Source: JALEFZ01 sp039817415 (lineage in GTDB: Bacteria; Bacteroidota; Bacteroidia; J057). Taken from it: DNA of 64,000 bases. The DNA lies in the NCBI GenBank assembly GCA_039817415.1, contig JBCBVV010000029.1, forward strand, positions 23,066 to 87,065. Direction: 5' to 3'. The notes below the pieces were generated by a model. It was not told the DNA's origin and made no database searches. It saw nothing but the letters and a program-made list of their open reading frames with translations. Positions 44,901 to 52,653 of the stretch are shown piece by piece; within the stretch, counting starts at the first letter, position 1, and every line of letters begins with the position of its first letter. The position numbers were made by a program, and so were the translations under genes.

Positions 44901-45099
44901 TAACTACCTTGACGTAGTTAGGATAGTCCGGCAGCATATTGGTAAGGACAAAATCATATTCAGGCTGTATGATCACTTTGCCCTCTTTGTCCATGACACC
45001 CCAATGTTTATCATGGGTGAATTCAAACAGACGACTTTGTCCCAGGAGAGACTGGGTTAAACAGCCAATGGTGATGGCTAAAATGATAATGGCTCTCAT
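41971..45099 (-). CDS. Large exported WG-repeat protein
   Basis: This 1042-residue protein has a signal peptide (about 1-20, ends LLGQ). About seventeen WG-type repeats can be read by eye (HWGVMDKEG, KFGMFDSEKG, LWGVMGRN, RFGLINQFG, SWGLIDTLG, GIGFIDKKG, KFGVIDNKG and others), spaced at about 45-60 residues. These should form a continuous beta-repeat surface structure. WG-repeat proteins are common in Bacteroidota and their ligands are mostly unknown. No catalytic domain or T9SS tail is visible at the C terminus. The protein is probably periplasmic or on the outer-membrane inner face. Confidence 0.88.
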   Translation of the reverse strand: MRAIIILAITIGCLTQSLLGQSRLFEFTHDKHWGVMDKEGKVIIQPEYDFVLTNMLPDYPNYVKVVTNRKFGMFDSEKGLLLPPVYTDIRPFHIGQEFKFFQITKGVQKGLADRNGKIVYPLSAREITTLKDTLVQLKVPGGYRIWNPFTNYHFPALYDSAWVDQTQKLVVKNPDTTYSIMGLNGKVIIDKISKPLRFLNDHVALVIDYRLKLNAKDTLYQYGLLSAKLDTIFPNILQKVRVENDYIVFTQNGKEGVLTPKGRKYIPPRFQRLKVDSTGRFWYSQKELWGVMGRNRKVIMKPAFPEPGTFWRNVAVVKNLNKRFGLINQFGDWLAEPLYKSIQLHPAGVARLKQSWGTDWLQVPFEEDGSRSFRMKIILRNRSGEDEWVKKGETDVRDKRQEQALLPENWIWYRVRKRSKDGAVNNYYGLKDTLRKKIILPARYNRFKMTPYHNFCLLSRGRFGNQRFGLFNYQTGKMILPPTFIWIGVNDFKDSEWARVINNEGYYQLIDEYGKTHPKMTATFIGRLNQNRIRILDGGKTHPPHGRFPYREEFYQGRDIKNPSLIGIMRPDGEYLLPPTYPRLHSFRNGVAKVSYKIRGRSWGLIDTLGNEIVTPSYDRVTDPVANLGKSMDKDLESYFGKQFATPYLVVKTEAKKDRMFVALDTMGLISFILHAQSMGSFHEGKAWIKRNNKYQFVDKSGKICLNKPFDKAGDFGEGLAPVNENGRWYYIDHEGNPAGPKRKALHLGTFVEGLAYARTEKGIGFIDKKGRWVIRPIFIEVGSMFHGMAIAKQKKKFGVIDNKGNWIIKPKYDLLERDGDTFIGVLDMSQSSRVRFDRNEKKVSPPTNYSYKWGGNRLVKTPEGYGLVNRNNELQGNRYFTEINPFRNGVSRVKVGHFYGLINRYAEFLLEPEYIRLQLETRNRAKVFYYDQDGQGNSNLVRKRMEYPTQPGSSPLENREYFPLFDAIKQRLKLDYLRDVSDGLIIAEKHSQFGIVKYDGTPLYTDELVSVKYAGEGLFQLIKEGNIFYLHAKGDIVKPKL

Positions 45100-45153
45100 G
45101 CCGTGTTGTTTTCAGGTGAGAAGGATGGCTTATTGGTTACATACCCATATAAT

Positions 45154-45193
45154 CGCCCCTTTGTCCCCATATGGTAGGAAAAACAAAGGGGCG
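45154..45193 (-). terminator. Hairpin after the lipoprotein gene
   Basis: CGCCCCTTTGT and ACAAAGGGGCG form an 11-base perfect stem with an 18-base loop, 32 bases after the lipoprotein stop. No T run follows on the minus strand, so termination may be incomplete or assisted. Confidence 0.5.
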
Positions 45194-45224
45194 AATCAGG
45201 TATATTCAGGAAGGCTTGGTTACA

Positions 45225-46703
45225 TTACATGGCCAGAATTTCTCGCAGATCTTCCTCAGAATTCATGACGACTCCACTATTCACCAAGGTAAAATCAAAC
45301 TCACCCTCTGGCTTATCCTTTTTGAATGCAGCCTTCTTGTACACATAGATTTTGTCTCCAGGAAGGATACTGATGAGCATATTAGGAACTGCAGCAGAAT
45401 AACGGAATCCTTTTCTCCAGTTCTTGAGGTTGATAACGGACTTGTCGTTTGGCATAACCAAATAGGTCTCGATATCTTTGGAGTTAACAGGCTCTTCTAG
45501 ACCCTCATAGTTGAAGTTGGCTGCTAGAACAGTAGTCTGTTGCTTCATTTTCATGATTCTGTCCCAATTGTAAATACCCAGTTTGGCAATTCTGAAAGTT
45601 CTTCTGAATCTTTCCAATCTTCGCTTTCTCCTTATTTGTTCAGCCTTTACCTTAACAAGCTCCTCTTGTTGGGCTTTCACCTTCGCTTTATAAGCGGCCT
45701 CTCTTTTCTTGAAGTCTTTGAGGGCCTTTTCATACGCCTTTCCATCGAGTGCAGGCTCAACTAGAAATTCAATCTGCTTTCTCTTGTTTTTGAGGGTCAG
45801 AATGTAGATGCCCTTTTGCTTATACTTTGACAGGCTCATGTCATCCCAGATTTCTCCAAATATGGCTTGAGACTTATTGGCATCTAGGAAGCGCTCATTT
45901 GAAATACCCGCGTATTGCCAAGTAATTCCCTTATAGTCTTTCAGTTCGAGAAACTTACCGTTGTCTTTGACAAAGTCGAAAGGGGCCATCGAATTATCCA
46001 GTTTGGCCGGCTTTACAGGCGCTTTTTGCGTCATGGACGCTATGTTGGCTTCAATAGACTGAATCCTACTGCTCAACTTTGATATAGAATCATTGTCAGG
46101 ATTATTTTCCTCCGTTGCCATGGGGGTAGCTGATGCGGTATTTTGATAGCTCCAATTTCCCTGCTTGGGATCCAGTTCGTATAGGTTGTAATCTCCCTTT
46201 CCTTCAAGTGAGGCTAGATCAATTTGAATTTCTTTGCCTTCAGCGATCATGACGGGAATACCATCCTTATTGGCGGAAATCTTAACCATACCAGCAGTCT
46301 GAAGAATATGCCTTTCTCCTGCGGAATCATAATGCATGGGAATGCCACTCATCAATAAATCTGCCACGTCGTGGTACTCAGTTAGGGTAACTTCTACCTC
46401 ACCTTCCACTTGTTGTTGGTCTTCGTAAACGAAGGTAGCGGCAGGGATGTGAAGAACAGTTCCACTAGGGAGTTCCTTTGTGACGGCTTCCATTTTGTTA
46501 TTCATGACCTTGATGGTCGTACCAGCTTTTCTGAATTGCTGGAAAGGCTCCTTGATTGATGAAGCAATGTATTGGTCTTCAGATGTTTCTGAGTCATTTA
46601 GTCCAGCTTGGGCACCTCTGTTTTGCGTGGAGGATTGACAAGCATAAGCTAGGATAGCCAAGGCCACAAGCCCAATCAGACCAAGGTATTTCAGGTTGTT
46701 CAT
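45225..46703 (-). CDS. Predicted lipoprotein of unknown function
   Basis: The 492-residue protein has a signal peptide with lipobox LAYAC (Cys22). After a polar linker, residues about 55-185 are a beta-rich domain with GTVLHIPAATFVY and VEGEVEVTLTEYHDVADLL, a pattern I have seen in other Bacteroidota surface proteins but cannot name. Residues about 320-375 form a highly charged helix, probably a coiled coil. The C-terminal about 110 residues contain further strands. Length and signal support a real, envelope-anchored protein; function unknown. Confidence 0.78.
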   Translation of the reverse strand: MNNLKYLGLIGLVALAILAYACQSSTQNRGAQAGLNDSETSEDQYIASSIKEPFQQFRKAGTTIKVMNNKMEAVTKELPSGTVLHIPAATFVYEDQQQVEGEVEVTLTEYHDVADLLMSGIPMHYDSAGERHILQTAGMVKISANKDGIPVMIAEGKEIQIDLASLEGKGDYNLYELDPKQGNWSYQNTASATPMATEENNPDNDSISKLSSRIQSIEANIASMTQKAPVKPAKLDNSMAPFDFVKDNGKFLELKDYKGITWQYAGISNERFLDANKSQAIFGEIWDDMSLSKYKQKGIYILTLKNKRKQIEFLVEPALDGKAYEKALKDFKKREAAYKAKVKAQQEELVKVKAEQIRRKRRLERFRRTFRIAKLGIYNWDRIMKMKQQTTVLAANFNYEGLEEPVNSKDIETYLVMPNDKSVINLKNWRKGFRYSAAVPNMLISILPGDKIYVYKKAAFKKDKPEGEFDFTLVNSGVVMNSEEDLREILAM

Positions 46704-47043
46704 GTGTAGAAAAGATAGTGTTGTGAAAAGAAATGATTGCTTGAGTATTGAGGTCTACGTACATGTATACCTTTGGTTTTAAGATAATTAAATTTATCGT
46801 AATGTTTGGTGAAGTGAAGGAAGATTGGCTGTAAATGACTAGGAAATGGGGTAGGGGTCAGCAACATCCCCCAATAATAAGCCTACATAAATCCTACTTT
46901 AAAAAATTATTCATCTACATATTTATATGTGCTTGGATGATGATTTATTCCGAGGAACTCTTAGCTTTGCTATTTCTATCCGGTCCCTTCGGATGGGGAG
47001 CGGACAAATTTTGCTTTCGTCACCTTACTAATTATCAGATCTC
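46704..47043. other. 340-base AT-rich intergenic region between divergent genes
   Basis: It separates the lipoprotein gene (minus) from the NagB fusion gene (plus) and should contain both promoters. A short palindrome TACATGTA lies at about 46758. A 72-codon frame at 46835-47053 overlaps the nagB start and has no family features, so it is not called. Confidence 0.55.
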
Positions 47044-48978
47044 ATGTCTGTAAAAAGCCATTTGTCCTACCAGCTAAAAAACCTTGAAAAATTACCCGTT
47101 AAAGTATGGCGTGATTCCCATTCTGCTTCTGTGCATGTGGCGCGATCCATTGCCCTTGCCATCCAAGCCAAGCAGCAAGAGGGAGAACAAATCGTCCTTG
47201 GCTTAGCTACTGGTTCTTCACCTATCGGGGTGTACAAAGAATTGGTACGTATCCATAAGGAGGAGGGCTTGAGCTTTTCTAATGTGGTTACCTTTAATCT
47301 GGATGAGTACTATCCAATGGACCCTACGTCTCAACAGTCTTATGTCAAATTCATGCATGAGTATCTTTTTGATCATATTGACATACCTGCTGAGAACATC
47401 AACATTCCCGATGGGACATTAGACATTGATCAGGTAGCGGCTTATTGTGAAGCATATGAAAAGAAAATTGACCTTCTTGGAGGAATTGACATTCAATTGT
47501 TAGGTATTGGGAGAACAGGCCACATTGGATTCAACGAGCCTGGTTCTTGGAGGGATTCTCATACCCGATTGGTGAGGTTGGATGACTTAACGAGAAGGGA
47601 TGCAGCAAAAGATTTTGGTGGAGCTGATTTGGTGCCTTACCGAGCTGTAACCATGGGGATCAACAGCATCATGAAGGCTCAGTCGATCTATCTCTTGGCT
47701 TGGGGACAGCACAAAGCGGCCATTTTGCAAAAAGCAGTAGAAGGGCCCATTACCTCGGCTATCCCATCCACCTATTTGCAGGAGCATCCCAACACAAGGG
47801 TCATTGTCGATGAGGCTGCCTCTACCGAATTGACTCGCGTAAAAACGCCTTGGTTAGTGGGAATTTGTAATTGGGATGAATCTCTGATGACCAAAGCGGT
47901 AATTTGGTTGTCGCAAACTGTAGACAAGCCCATTCTTAAACTTACAGATACCGATTATAACGAAAACCATCTATCTGATCTGACCATTGAATATGCTTCT
48001 TCATATGAATTAAACATCAAGGTCCACAACCACCTTCAGGATACCATTACAGGTTGGCCAGGCGGTAAGCCAAATGTGGATGACAGCAGACGTCCTGAAA
48101 GGGCAAATCCAGGAAAGAAGCGTGTCATTTTATTCAGCCCTCATCCAGATGACGATGTCATCTCCATGGGAGGAACCTTCCTTCGATTGGTTGAGCAGGG
48201 GCATGAGGTTCATGTAGCCTATCAAACATCAGGAAACATTGCTGTGCATGATTATGATGCCTTGCGCTACATTGAAATGATGCAAGAGTTTGGACGAAAT
48301 GGGGTGATGCTAAAGGATGAATACAACATCGTTTTGGAGGAGGCTCTGTCCTCTTTAAAGAAGAAAAATGACAGCGAAACGGATAGTGCTGAGGTACGTC
48401 GGATCAAAGGCTTGATTCGAAGAGGAGAGGCACGTGCCGGAGCTCGTTACGTAGGGCTAGAAGACCATCAAATCCATTTTCTAGATCTTCCATTTTATGA
48501 AACTGGATCTACGAGAAAGAACCCTATAGGACAGGCTGATATAGATATTATTAAAAAATTGATGCAGGATATCAAGCCTCATCAGGTATTTGCCGCAGGA
48601 GACCTCGCTGATCCTCATGGAACACACCGAGTATGTCTGGACGCCATTTTTGAATCATTCGAGCAATTGAAAGAAGAAAATTGGATTAAGGATTGTTGGT
48701 TATGGTTGTACCGTGGTGCTTGGCACGAATATGCGATCCATGAGATTGAGATGGCAGTACCCATAAGCCCTGTTGAATTGAAGAAAAAGCGACGTGCGAT
48801 TTTCATGCACCAATCGCAGAAAGATACACCCCCTTTCCCTGGACAGGACGAACGAGAATTCTGGCAGAGAGCCGAGGATAGAAACAGAGCCACCGCGAAA
48901 GCCTATCGCGGACTGGGACTATCCGAATACGAAGCTATGGAAGCCTTCCGCAGATGGAGGTTTGATTGGGATAGCTAA
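47044..48978 (+). CDS. nagB: Glucosamine-6-phosphate deaminase fused to a PIG-L deacetylase-like domain
   Basis: The 644-residue protein joins two domains. Residues about 20-285 are a NagB domain that turns glucosamine-6-phosphate into fructose-6-phosphate and ammonia. It shows GLATGSSPIGVY, Asp87 in NLDEYY and His160/Glu165 in GRTGHIGFNEPGS. Residues about 355-600 are a PIG-L/LmbE zinc-hydrolase domain with SPHPDDD (His367, Asp369-371) and the later DPHGTHR histidines. Such zinc enzymes remove N-acetyl from GlcNAc conjugates, so the fusion could couple deacetylation to deamination. This layout recurs in Bacteroidota. The ATG lies directly after a short AT-rich leader; a strong terminator follows. 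Confidence 0.92.
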   Translation: MSVKSHLSYQLKNLEKLPVKVWRDSHSASVHVARSIALAIQAKQQEGEQIVLGLATGSSPIGVYKELVRIHKEEGLSFSNVVTFNLDEYYPMDPTSQQSYVKFMHEYLFDHIDIPAENINIPDGTLDIDQVAAYCEAYEKKIDLLGGIDIQLLGIGRTGHIGFNEPGSWRDSHTRLVRLDDLTRRDAAKDFGGADLVPYRAVTMGINSIMKAQSIYLLAWGQHKAAILQKAVEGPITSAIPSTYLQEHPNTRVIVDEAASTELTRVKTPWLVGICNWDESLMTKAVIWLSQTVDKPILKLTDTDYNENHLSDLTIEYASSYELNIKVHNHLQDTITGWPGGKPNVDDSRRPERANPGKKRVILFSPHPDDDVISMGGTFLRLVEQGHEVHVAYQTSGNIAVHDYDALRYIEMMQEFGRNGVMLKDEYNIVLEEALSSLKKKNDSETDSAEVRRIKGLIRRGEARAGARYVGLEDHQIHFLDLPFYETGSTRKNPIGQADIDIIKKLMQDIKPHQVFAAGDLADPHGTHRVCLDAIFESFEQLKEENWIKDCWLWLYRGAWHEYAIHEIEMAVPISPVELKKKRRAIFMHQSQKDTPPFPGQDEREFWQRAEDRNRATAKAYRGLGLSEYEAMEAFRRWRFDWDS

Positions 48979-48993
48979 CACTTTTATTGATTG

Positions 48994-49027
48994 AAAAGCC
49001 GGGACATGTTCTCGGCTTTTTTTATGG
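48994..49027. terminator. Bidirectional rho-independent terminator
   Basis: AAAAGCCGGGA and TCTCGGCTTTT form the stem around CATGT, followed by T7 on the plus strand and TTTT on the minus strand. It ends the NagB fusion gene and the receptor-kinase-cyclase operon, whose stop codon overlaps the plus-strand T run. Confidence 0.88.
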
Positions 49028-50107
49028 AAATACCAGTTCGTAGACCTGAATCTTGTTTTTCTTTCCCTTGACCATGATGGGTTCAAGGGGGGTAGCCTTT
49101 AAATGGCCTTGTACTTTTTCATAAATACTTTCTCCGATAAGCACAGAGTTCAGGCGTGTGGCAGTAAGGGATTCAATTCTTTTGGCAGTATTGACGGTAT
49201 CTCCAATGACGGAGTAGGCCAATTTAGCCCTTGAACCCATATTCCCTGTAATTACCTCACCACTATTAATCCCAATTCCTACCTGAATCTCTTTGTTGTA
49301 TTCATTTCGGCAAATTTCATTGATCTTGTCCAGGGTCTGAACCATTTCAATGCCGCACAAACTTGCTTTGAGTTCATGTTCGTGGAGTGCAATAGGGGCT
49401 CCAAAGACTGCAAAGACTTCATCCCCAACAAACTGGTTTACTGTCCCCCCGTGTTTTTCTACAACCTCAGTCATCATCCTGTAGTAATGGTTTAGGATAC
49501 CTACCACGTCCTTGGCTGGAAGTTCTTCGCTTAATTGGGTAAAGCCTCGAATATCGCAAAACATGGCACTGACATCCCTTAATTCTCCTTCATAAATGGA
49601 CTCAGGGCTGCTTGTTAGGACTTTTTTCACCACTTGCTCGGGAACATATTGCTGAAATACTTGTACAGTCCTTTCCTGTTCTTCTAGACGAGATTGTAAT
49701 TCAACGAAAAGCTCATTGTTTTTCCTTCTCAGGTTAAAAACTTCCCTTGCATTCTCAATGGCCATTCGGAGTTCTTGTTCATCCCAAGGCTTGGTGATGT
49801 AGCGAGAAACTTGTCCATCGTTGATGGCATCTATGATGGATTCTACATCGCTAAAACCCGTCAAAATCATTCTCACGGGATCGGGAAAGGATGAACGGAT
49901 CTCAGTCAGGAATTCCACTCCCGTCATTTCAGGCATGCGTTGGTCTGTGATGATCAGGTGAATATCATGTTCTCCAAGGATTTTAATGGCTTCTTCCCCA
50001 GAGTTGGCCAGAAATACCTTGTAGGATCGTCGGAATGTAGCTTTGAAAACAGTCAGGTTATTGGGCTCATCATCGACATATAATATGTGAAAAGACTTAT
50101 CAGCCAT
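49022..50107 (-). CDS. Response regulator with class III nucleotidyl cyclase output
   Basis: The 361-residue protein begins with a receiver domain (1-120): acidic pair in YVDDEP, phospho-acceptor Asp55 in IITDQRMPEMTG and Lys106 in ITKPW. A coiled-coil linker (125-150) leads to a class III cyclase domain (about 175-358). Both metal-binding Asp residues are there (Asp185 in FCDIRGFT, Asp229 in VGDEVF), as are the transition-state residues Asn306 and Arg310 in DTVNTAKR. The adenine-choosing lysine position is Gln225 and its Asp/Thr partner is Ser299, so nucleotide preference is uncertain. The start is 3 bases after the kinase stop, making it the third gene of the receptor operon. Confidence 0.93.
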   Translation of the reverse strand: MADKSFHILYVDDEPNNLTVFKATFRRSYKVFLANSGEEAIKILGEHDIHLIITDQRMPEMTGVEFLTEIRSSFPDPVRMILTGFSDVESIIDAINDGQVSRYITKPWDEQELRMAIENAREVFNLRRKNNELFVELQSRLEEQERTVQVFQQYVPEQVVKKVLTSSPESIYEGELRDVSAMFCDIRGFTQLSEELPAKDVVGILNHYYRMMTEVVEKHGGTVNQFVGDEVFAVFGAPIALHEHELKASLCGIEMVQTLDKINEICRNEYNKEIQVGIGINSGEVITGNMGSRAKLAYSVIGDTVNTAKRIESLTATRLNSVLIGESIYEKVQGHLKATPLEPIMVKGKKNKIQVYELVFP

Positions 50108-50109
50108 AA

Positions 50110-52653
50110 TTATTGATTAATGGGGAGCGAAATGGTAAAGGCAGTGCCTCTTCCTTCCTCGCTATCTACTTGAATGGTTGCGTTGTGATCTTGTATAATT
50201 CCTAGAGAAATGGCCAAGCCTAAGCCCGTACCTTTTCCAATTTCTTTGGTGGTATAGAAAGGTTCAAAGATTCGATTTTGTACCTCCTGAGACATCCCTT
50301 TACCTGTATCTACGATCTGAATGTTGACACGCTCGCCTTCCTGAGAGGTGGTGAGGGTAATCTTACCTTGTCCTTCGATTGCCTGAATGGCATTTGATAG
50401 GAGGTTCATAAAGACCTGATTCAATTTTCCTGGATAGCATTGGACAGCAGGAATTTTACCATAATTCTTAACGATTTCAACCTTCTTTTTTATCTGATTC
50501 TTTAGCATAATCAGGGTTGAATCTAGGTTGTCATGGAGATTAGCATATTTTAAATCTCCTTCATCCAGTCTGGAGAACGTCCTTAATCCCTTGACGATAG
50601 AGGCAGTTTGTATAGCTCCTTGGGAAATGCTGGTCGATAGCTCATCAACCTCCTCCATAATATCTTCGAACTCAATATCCTCTTTTAATGCTTTAATCTC
50701 GGATAAGACTTGGTCTGCATTCTCAGGAGTAATCTCCTCATATTTATCCAGCACTTCTCGAATATCAGCTAGGTTTCTATTTAATGCCGAAATACCCCCA
50801 CTGATGAAGTTTACAGGATTGTTTATTTCATGAGCAATCCCAGCCGTTAATTGTCCCAATGAGGCCATCTTTTCAGACTGGACCAATTGGCTTTGAGCGG
50901 ATTTAAGTTGTCCTAAGGTATTCGATAATTCCGCTCTGTTTTCCTCAATCGCATCATTCTTCTCCTTAAGCCTTTTATTGGCCCTTCTGTTGACATAAAT
51001 GGCGGCTAACATAGCTAATAATAATAGCGCCATCAGAATTCCAATGGCTTGGACAAAGGTCCGCCTACTTTCAAGCCGCGCCAATTCTGAGTCATTGAGG
51101 GCTTGTTCTCGTTCTAGTTTTTCAATGGTCAGAATTCTCTCAGATTCTTCACGCTTTTTCTCTGAAAGTTCAAGGTCTTTTAGCTTCTGCTGCTGTTGAA
51201 GATTCTGTATTTCACTTGCCTGTCGCTCTGCAAATAGTCTATCCCTTTCTCCTTGTAAAAGCTGTAAGGCACGTTCATTTTCCAACTCCTGTTCGCGCTG
51301 GAGGGAAGCTTGAAGCTTGGCATCTTGCTCCATCAAATTGATGCGCTGTTCATCCTTTTCCTTTTCCAACTCCAATTGGGCATAGCGGAGTTCTCTTACC
51401 TTTTGTCCTGCAATTAATTGTCTGAATTCTTCTTCCCTTCTCAACAAATTTTGGATATCCCTTTGACGATTGTTTTCCATCAGACGCTCGGCAATTCGTA
51501 GGGAATCTTTGATCCTCAGGTGCTTTTGATAGTAGTTCAGCGCTAGTTTGAAGTCATTTCGTTCTTGTGCGACAGTTGAGGCAGTCTCGTTGATATCAGC
51601 CGTTACCGAAGCCAACTCGGGATATTTACCTACTAAGTCAAAGGCCTTATCGAGATAAATCCCCGCGTTATAATAGTCTTTTTGGTAAAGGTAAATTTTA
51701 GCAAGGATGTGGTAATTTTTGACCAGTTCCTCCCATTCTTTCTCCTTTTGATACAAAGAGGAGGAGTTAAGCAATTGATCTATAGCTTCTGAAGGCTTCT
51801 CGAGCGCCTGATTGGCAATTCCGATGTTTGATAAATCCTTGGCTAGGATCAAGTTTGATGCTTGGGCCTTTTTATCCAACTCATATGCCTCGTTAAAATT
51901 GTCAAGGGCAGCATTGAATTCTTCCATTCTGAATAGGGTATACCCCACATTGTTCAAGGCTGAGGCATTTCTATCGGGAAGGTTGGCTTTGTTACTCAAT
52001 TTAGAGATCGCCAAATATTCACCCAGTGCGCTTTTGTAATCCCCCTTTTGAAGGAAAATATTGCCCAGCTGTTCTTGCAATACGATCATTTGCAGGGTAT
52101 CCTTTCCTTGAGCTGAAACGGCAAAAGCTTCCTGGAGATAAAATTGAGCAGAGTCAAACTGATTAACCTGTAAATACAGGAATCCTAGCTGTTTTCGATA
52201 GGCATTTAAGTCAAAATTGGATGGATTTTTTTGGGCCAAGGTGTAGGCCTTTCCGATATATTCGATGGCATTTCTATCTAGGCCTAGCTCATGATAATAA
52301 GAACCCATTTCTGTGTGGGTCTGAATGTATGCAGGGTTGAGGGTGTCCTTTTGGAGATCAAGATCAGCTTCTAAATAATACTTTAAAGCCAGGCTGAAGT
52401 TATTTTGTCCCCTGTATATGCGGGCAAGATTCAACTGAGCCTGATTTTTGATGTAAGGATTCTGTTCTCCTTTTATTTCTTCCAGAATTTGTTGGAAAAT
52501 GATGACTGCTTGTTTCTCCTCACCTTCCTTCAATAGGGAATTAGCTTCTTGAAAAGATTGTTCTAGATTCGATCTATCCTGTCCCCACAAGAGAATGGGT
52601 AATACCAGACAAATGGTCAATAGAATGCTTATGTAGATTCGAATCAATTTCAT
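50110..52653 (-). CDS. TPR-containing sensor histidine kinase
   Basis: The 847-residue protein has a signal peptide (ends ILLWGQ), about eight tetratricopeptide repeats (30-380) in the periplasm, a long glutamate/glutamine-rich coiled coil (385-530), one membrane helix (about 530-550) and a second coiled coil. The HisKA domain carries His608 in GIAHEINNPVNF. The HATPase domain has LLSNAIQAI, DTGKGM and GKGTGLGLAISLGI. The GIAHEINNP type often phosphorylates a receiver in a neighbouring protein, and the receiver-cyclase gene follows after 2 bases. Its ATG overlaps the TonB-receptor stop (ATGA). Confidence 0.94.
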   Translation of the reverse strand: MKLIRIYISILLTICLVLPILLWGQDRSNLEQSFQEANSLLKEGEEKQAVIIFQQILEEIKGEQNPYIKNQAQLNLARIYRGQNNFSLALKYYLEADLDLQKDTLNPAYIQTHTEMGSYYHELGLDRNAIEYIGKAYTLAQKNPSNFDLNAYRKQLGFLYLQVNQFDSAQFYLQEAFAVSAQGKDTLQMIVLQEQLGNIFLQKGDYKSALGEYLAISKLSNKANLPDRNASALNNVGYTLFRMEEFNAALDNFNEAYELDKKAQASNLILAKDLSNIGIANQALEKPSEAIDQLLNSSSLYQKEKEWEELVKNYHILAKIYLYQKDYYNAGIYLDKAFDLVGKYPELASVTADINETASTVAQERNDFKLALNYYQKHLRIKDSLRIAERLMENNRQRDIQNLLRREEEFRQLIAGQKVRELRYAQLELEKEKDEQRINLMEQDAKLQASLQREQELENERALQLLQGERDRLFAERQASEIQNLQQQQKLKDLELSEKKREESERILTIEKLEREQALNDSELARLESRRTFVQAIGILMALLLLAMLAAIYVNRRANKRLKEKNDAIEENRAELSNTLGQLKSAQSQLVQSEKMASLGQLTAGIAHEINNPVNFISGGISALNRNLADIREVLDKYEEITPENADQVLSEIKALKEDIEFEDIMEEVDELSTSISQGAIQTASIVKGLRTFSRLDEGDLKYANLHDNLDSTLIMLKNQIKKKVEIVKNYGKIPAVQCYPGKLNQVFMNLLSNAIQAIEGQGKITLTTSQEGERVNIQIVDTGKGMSQEVQNRIFEPFYTTKEIGKGTGLGLAISLGIIQDHNATIQVDSEEGRGTAFTISLPINQ

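Noticed and set aside
46835..47053. 72-codon plus-strand frame before nagB
   Set aside because: It overlaps the nagB start, has an unlikely composition and begins in promoter-like DNA.
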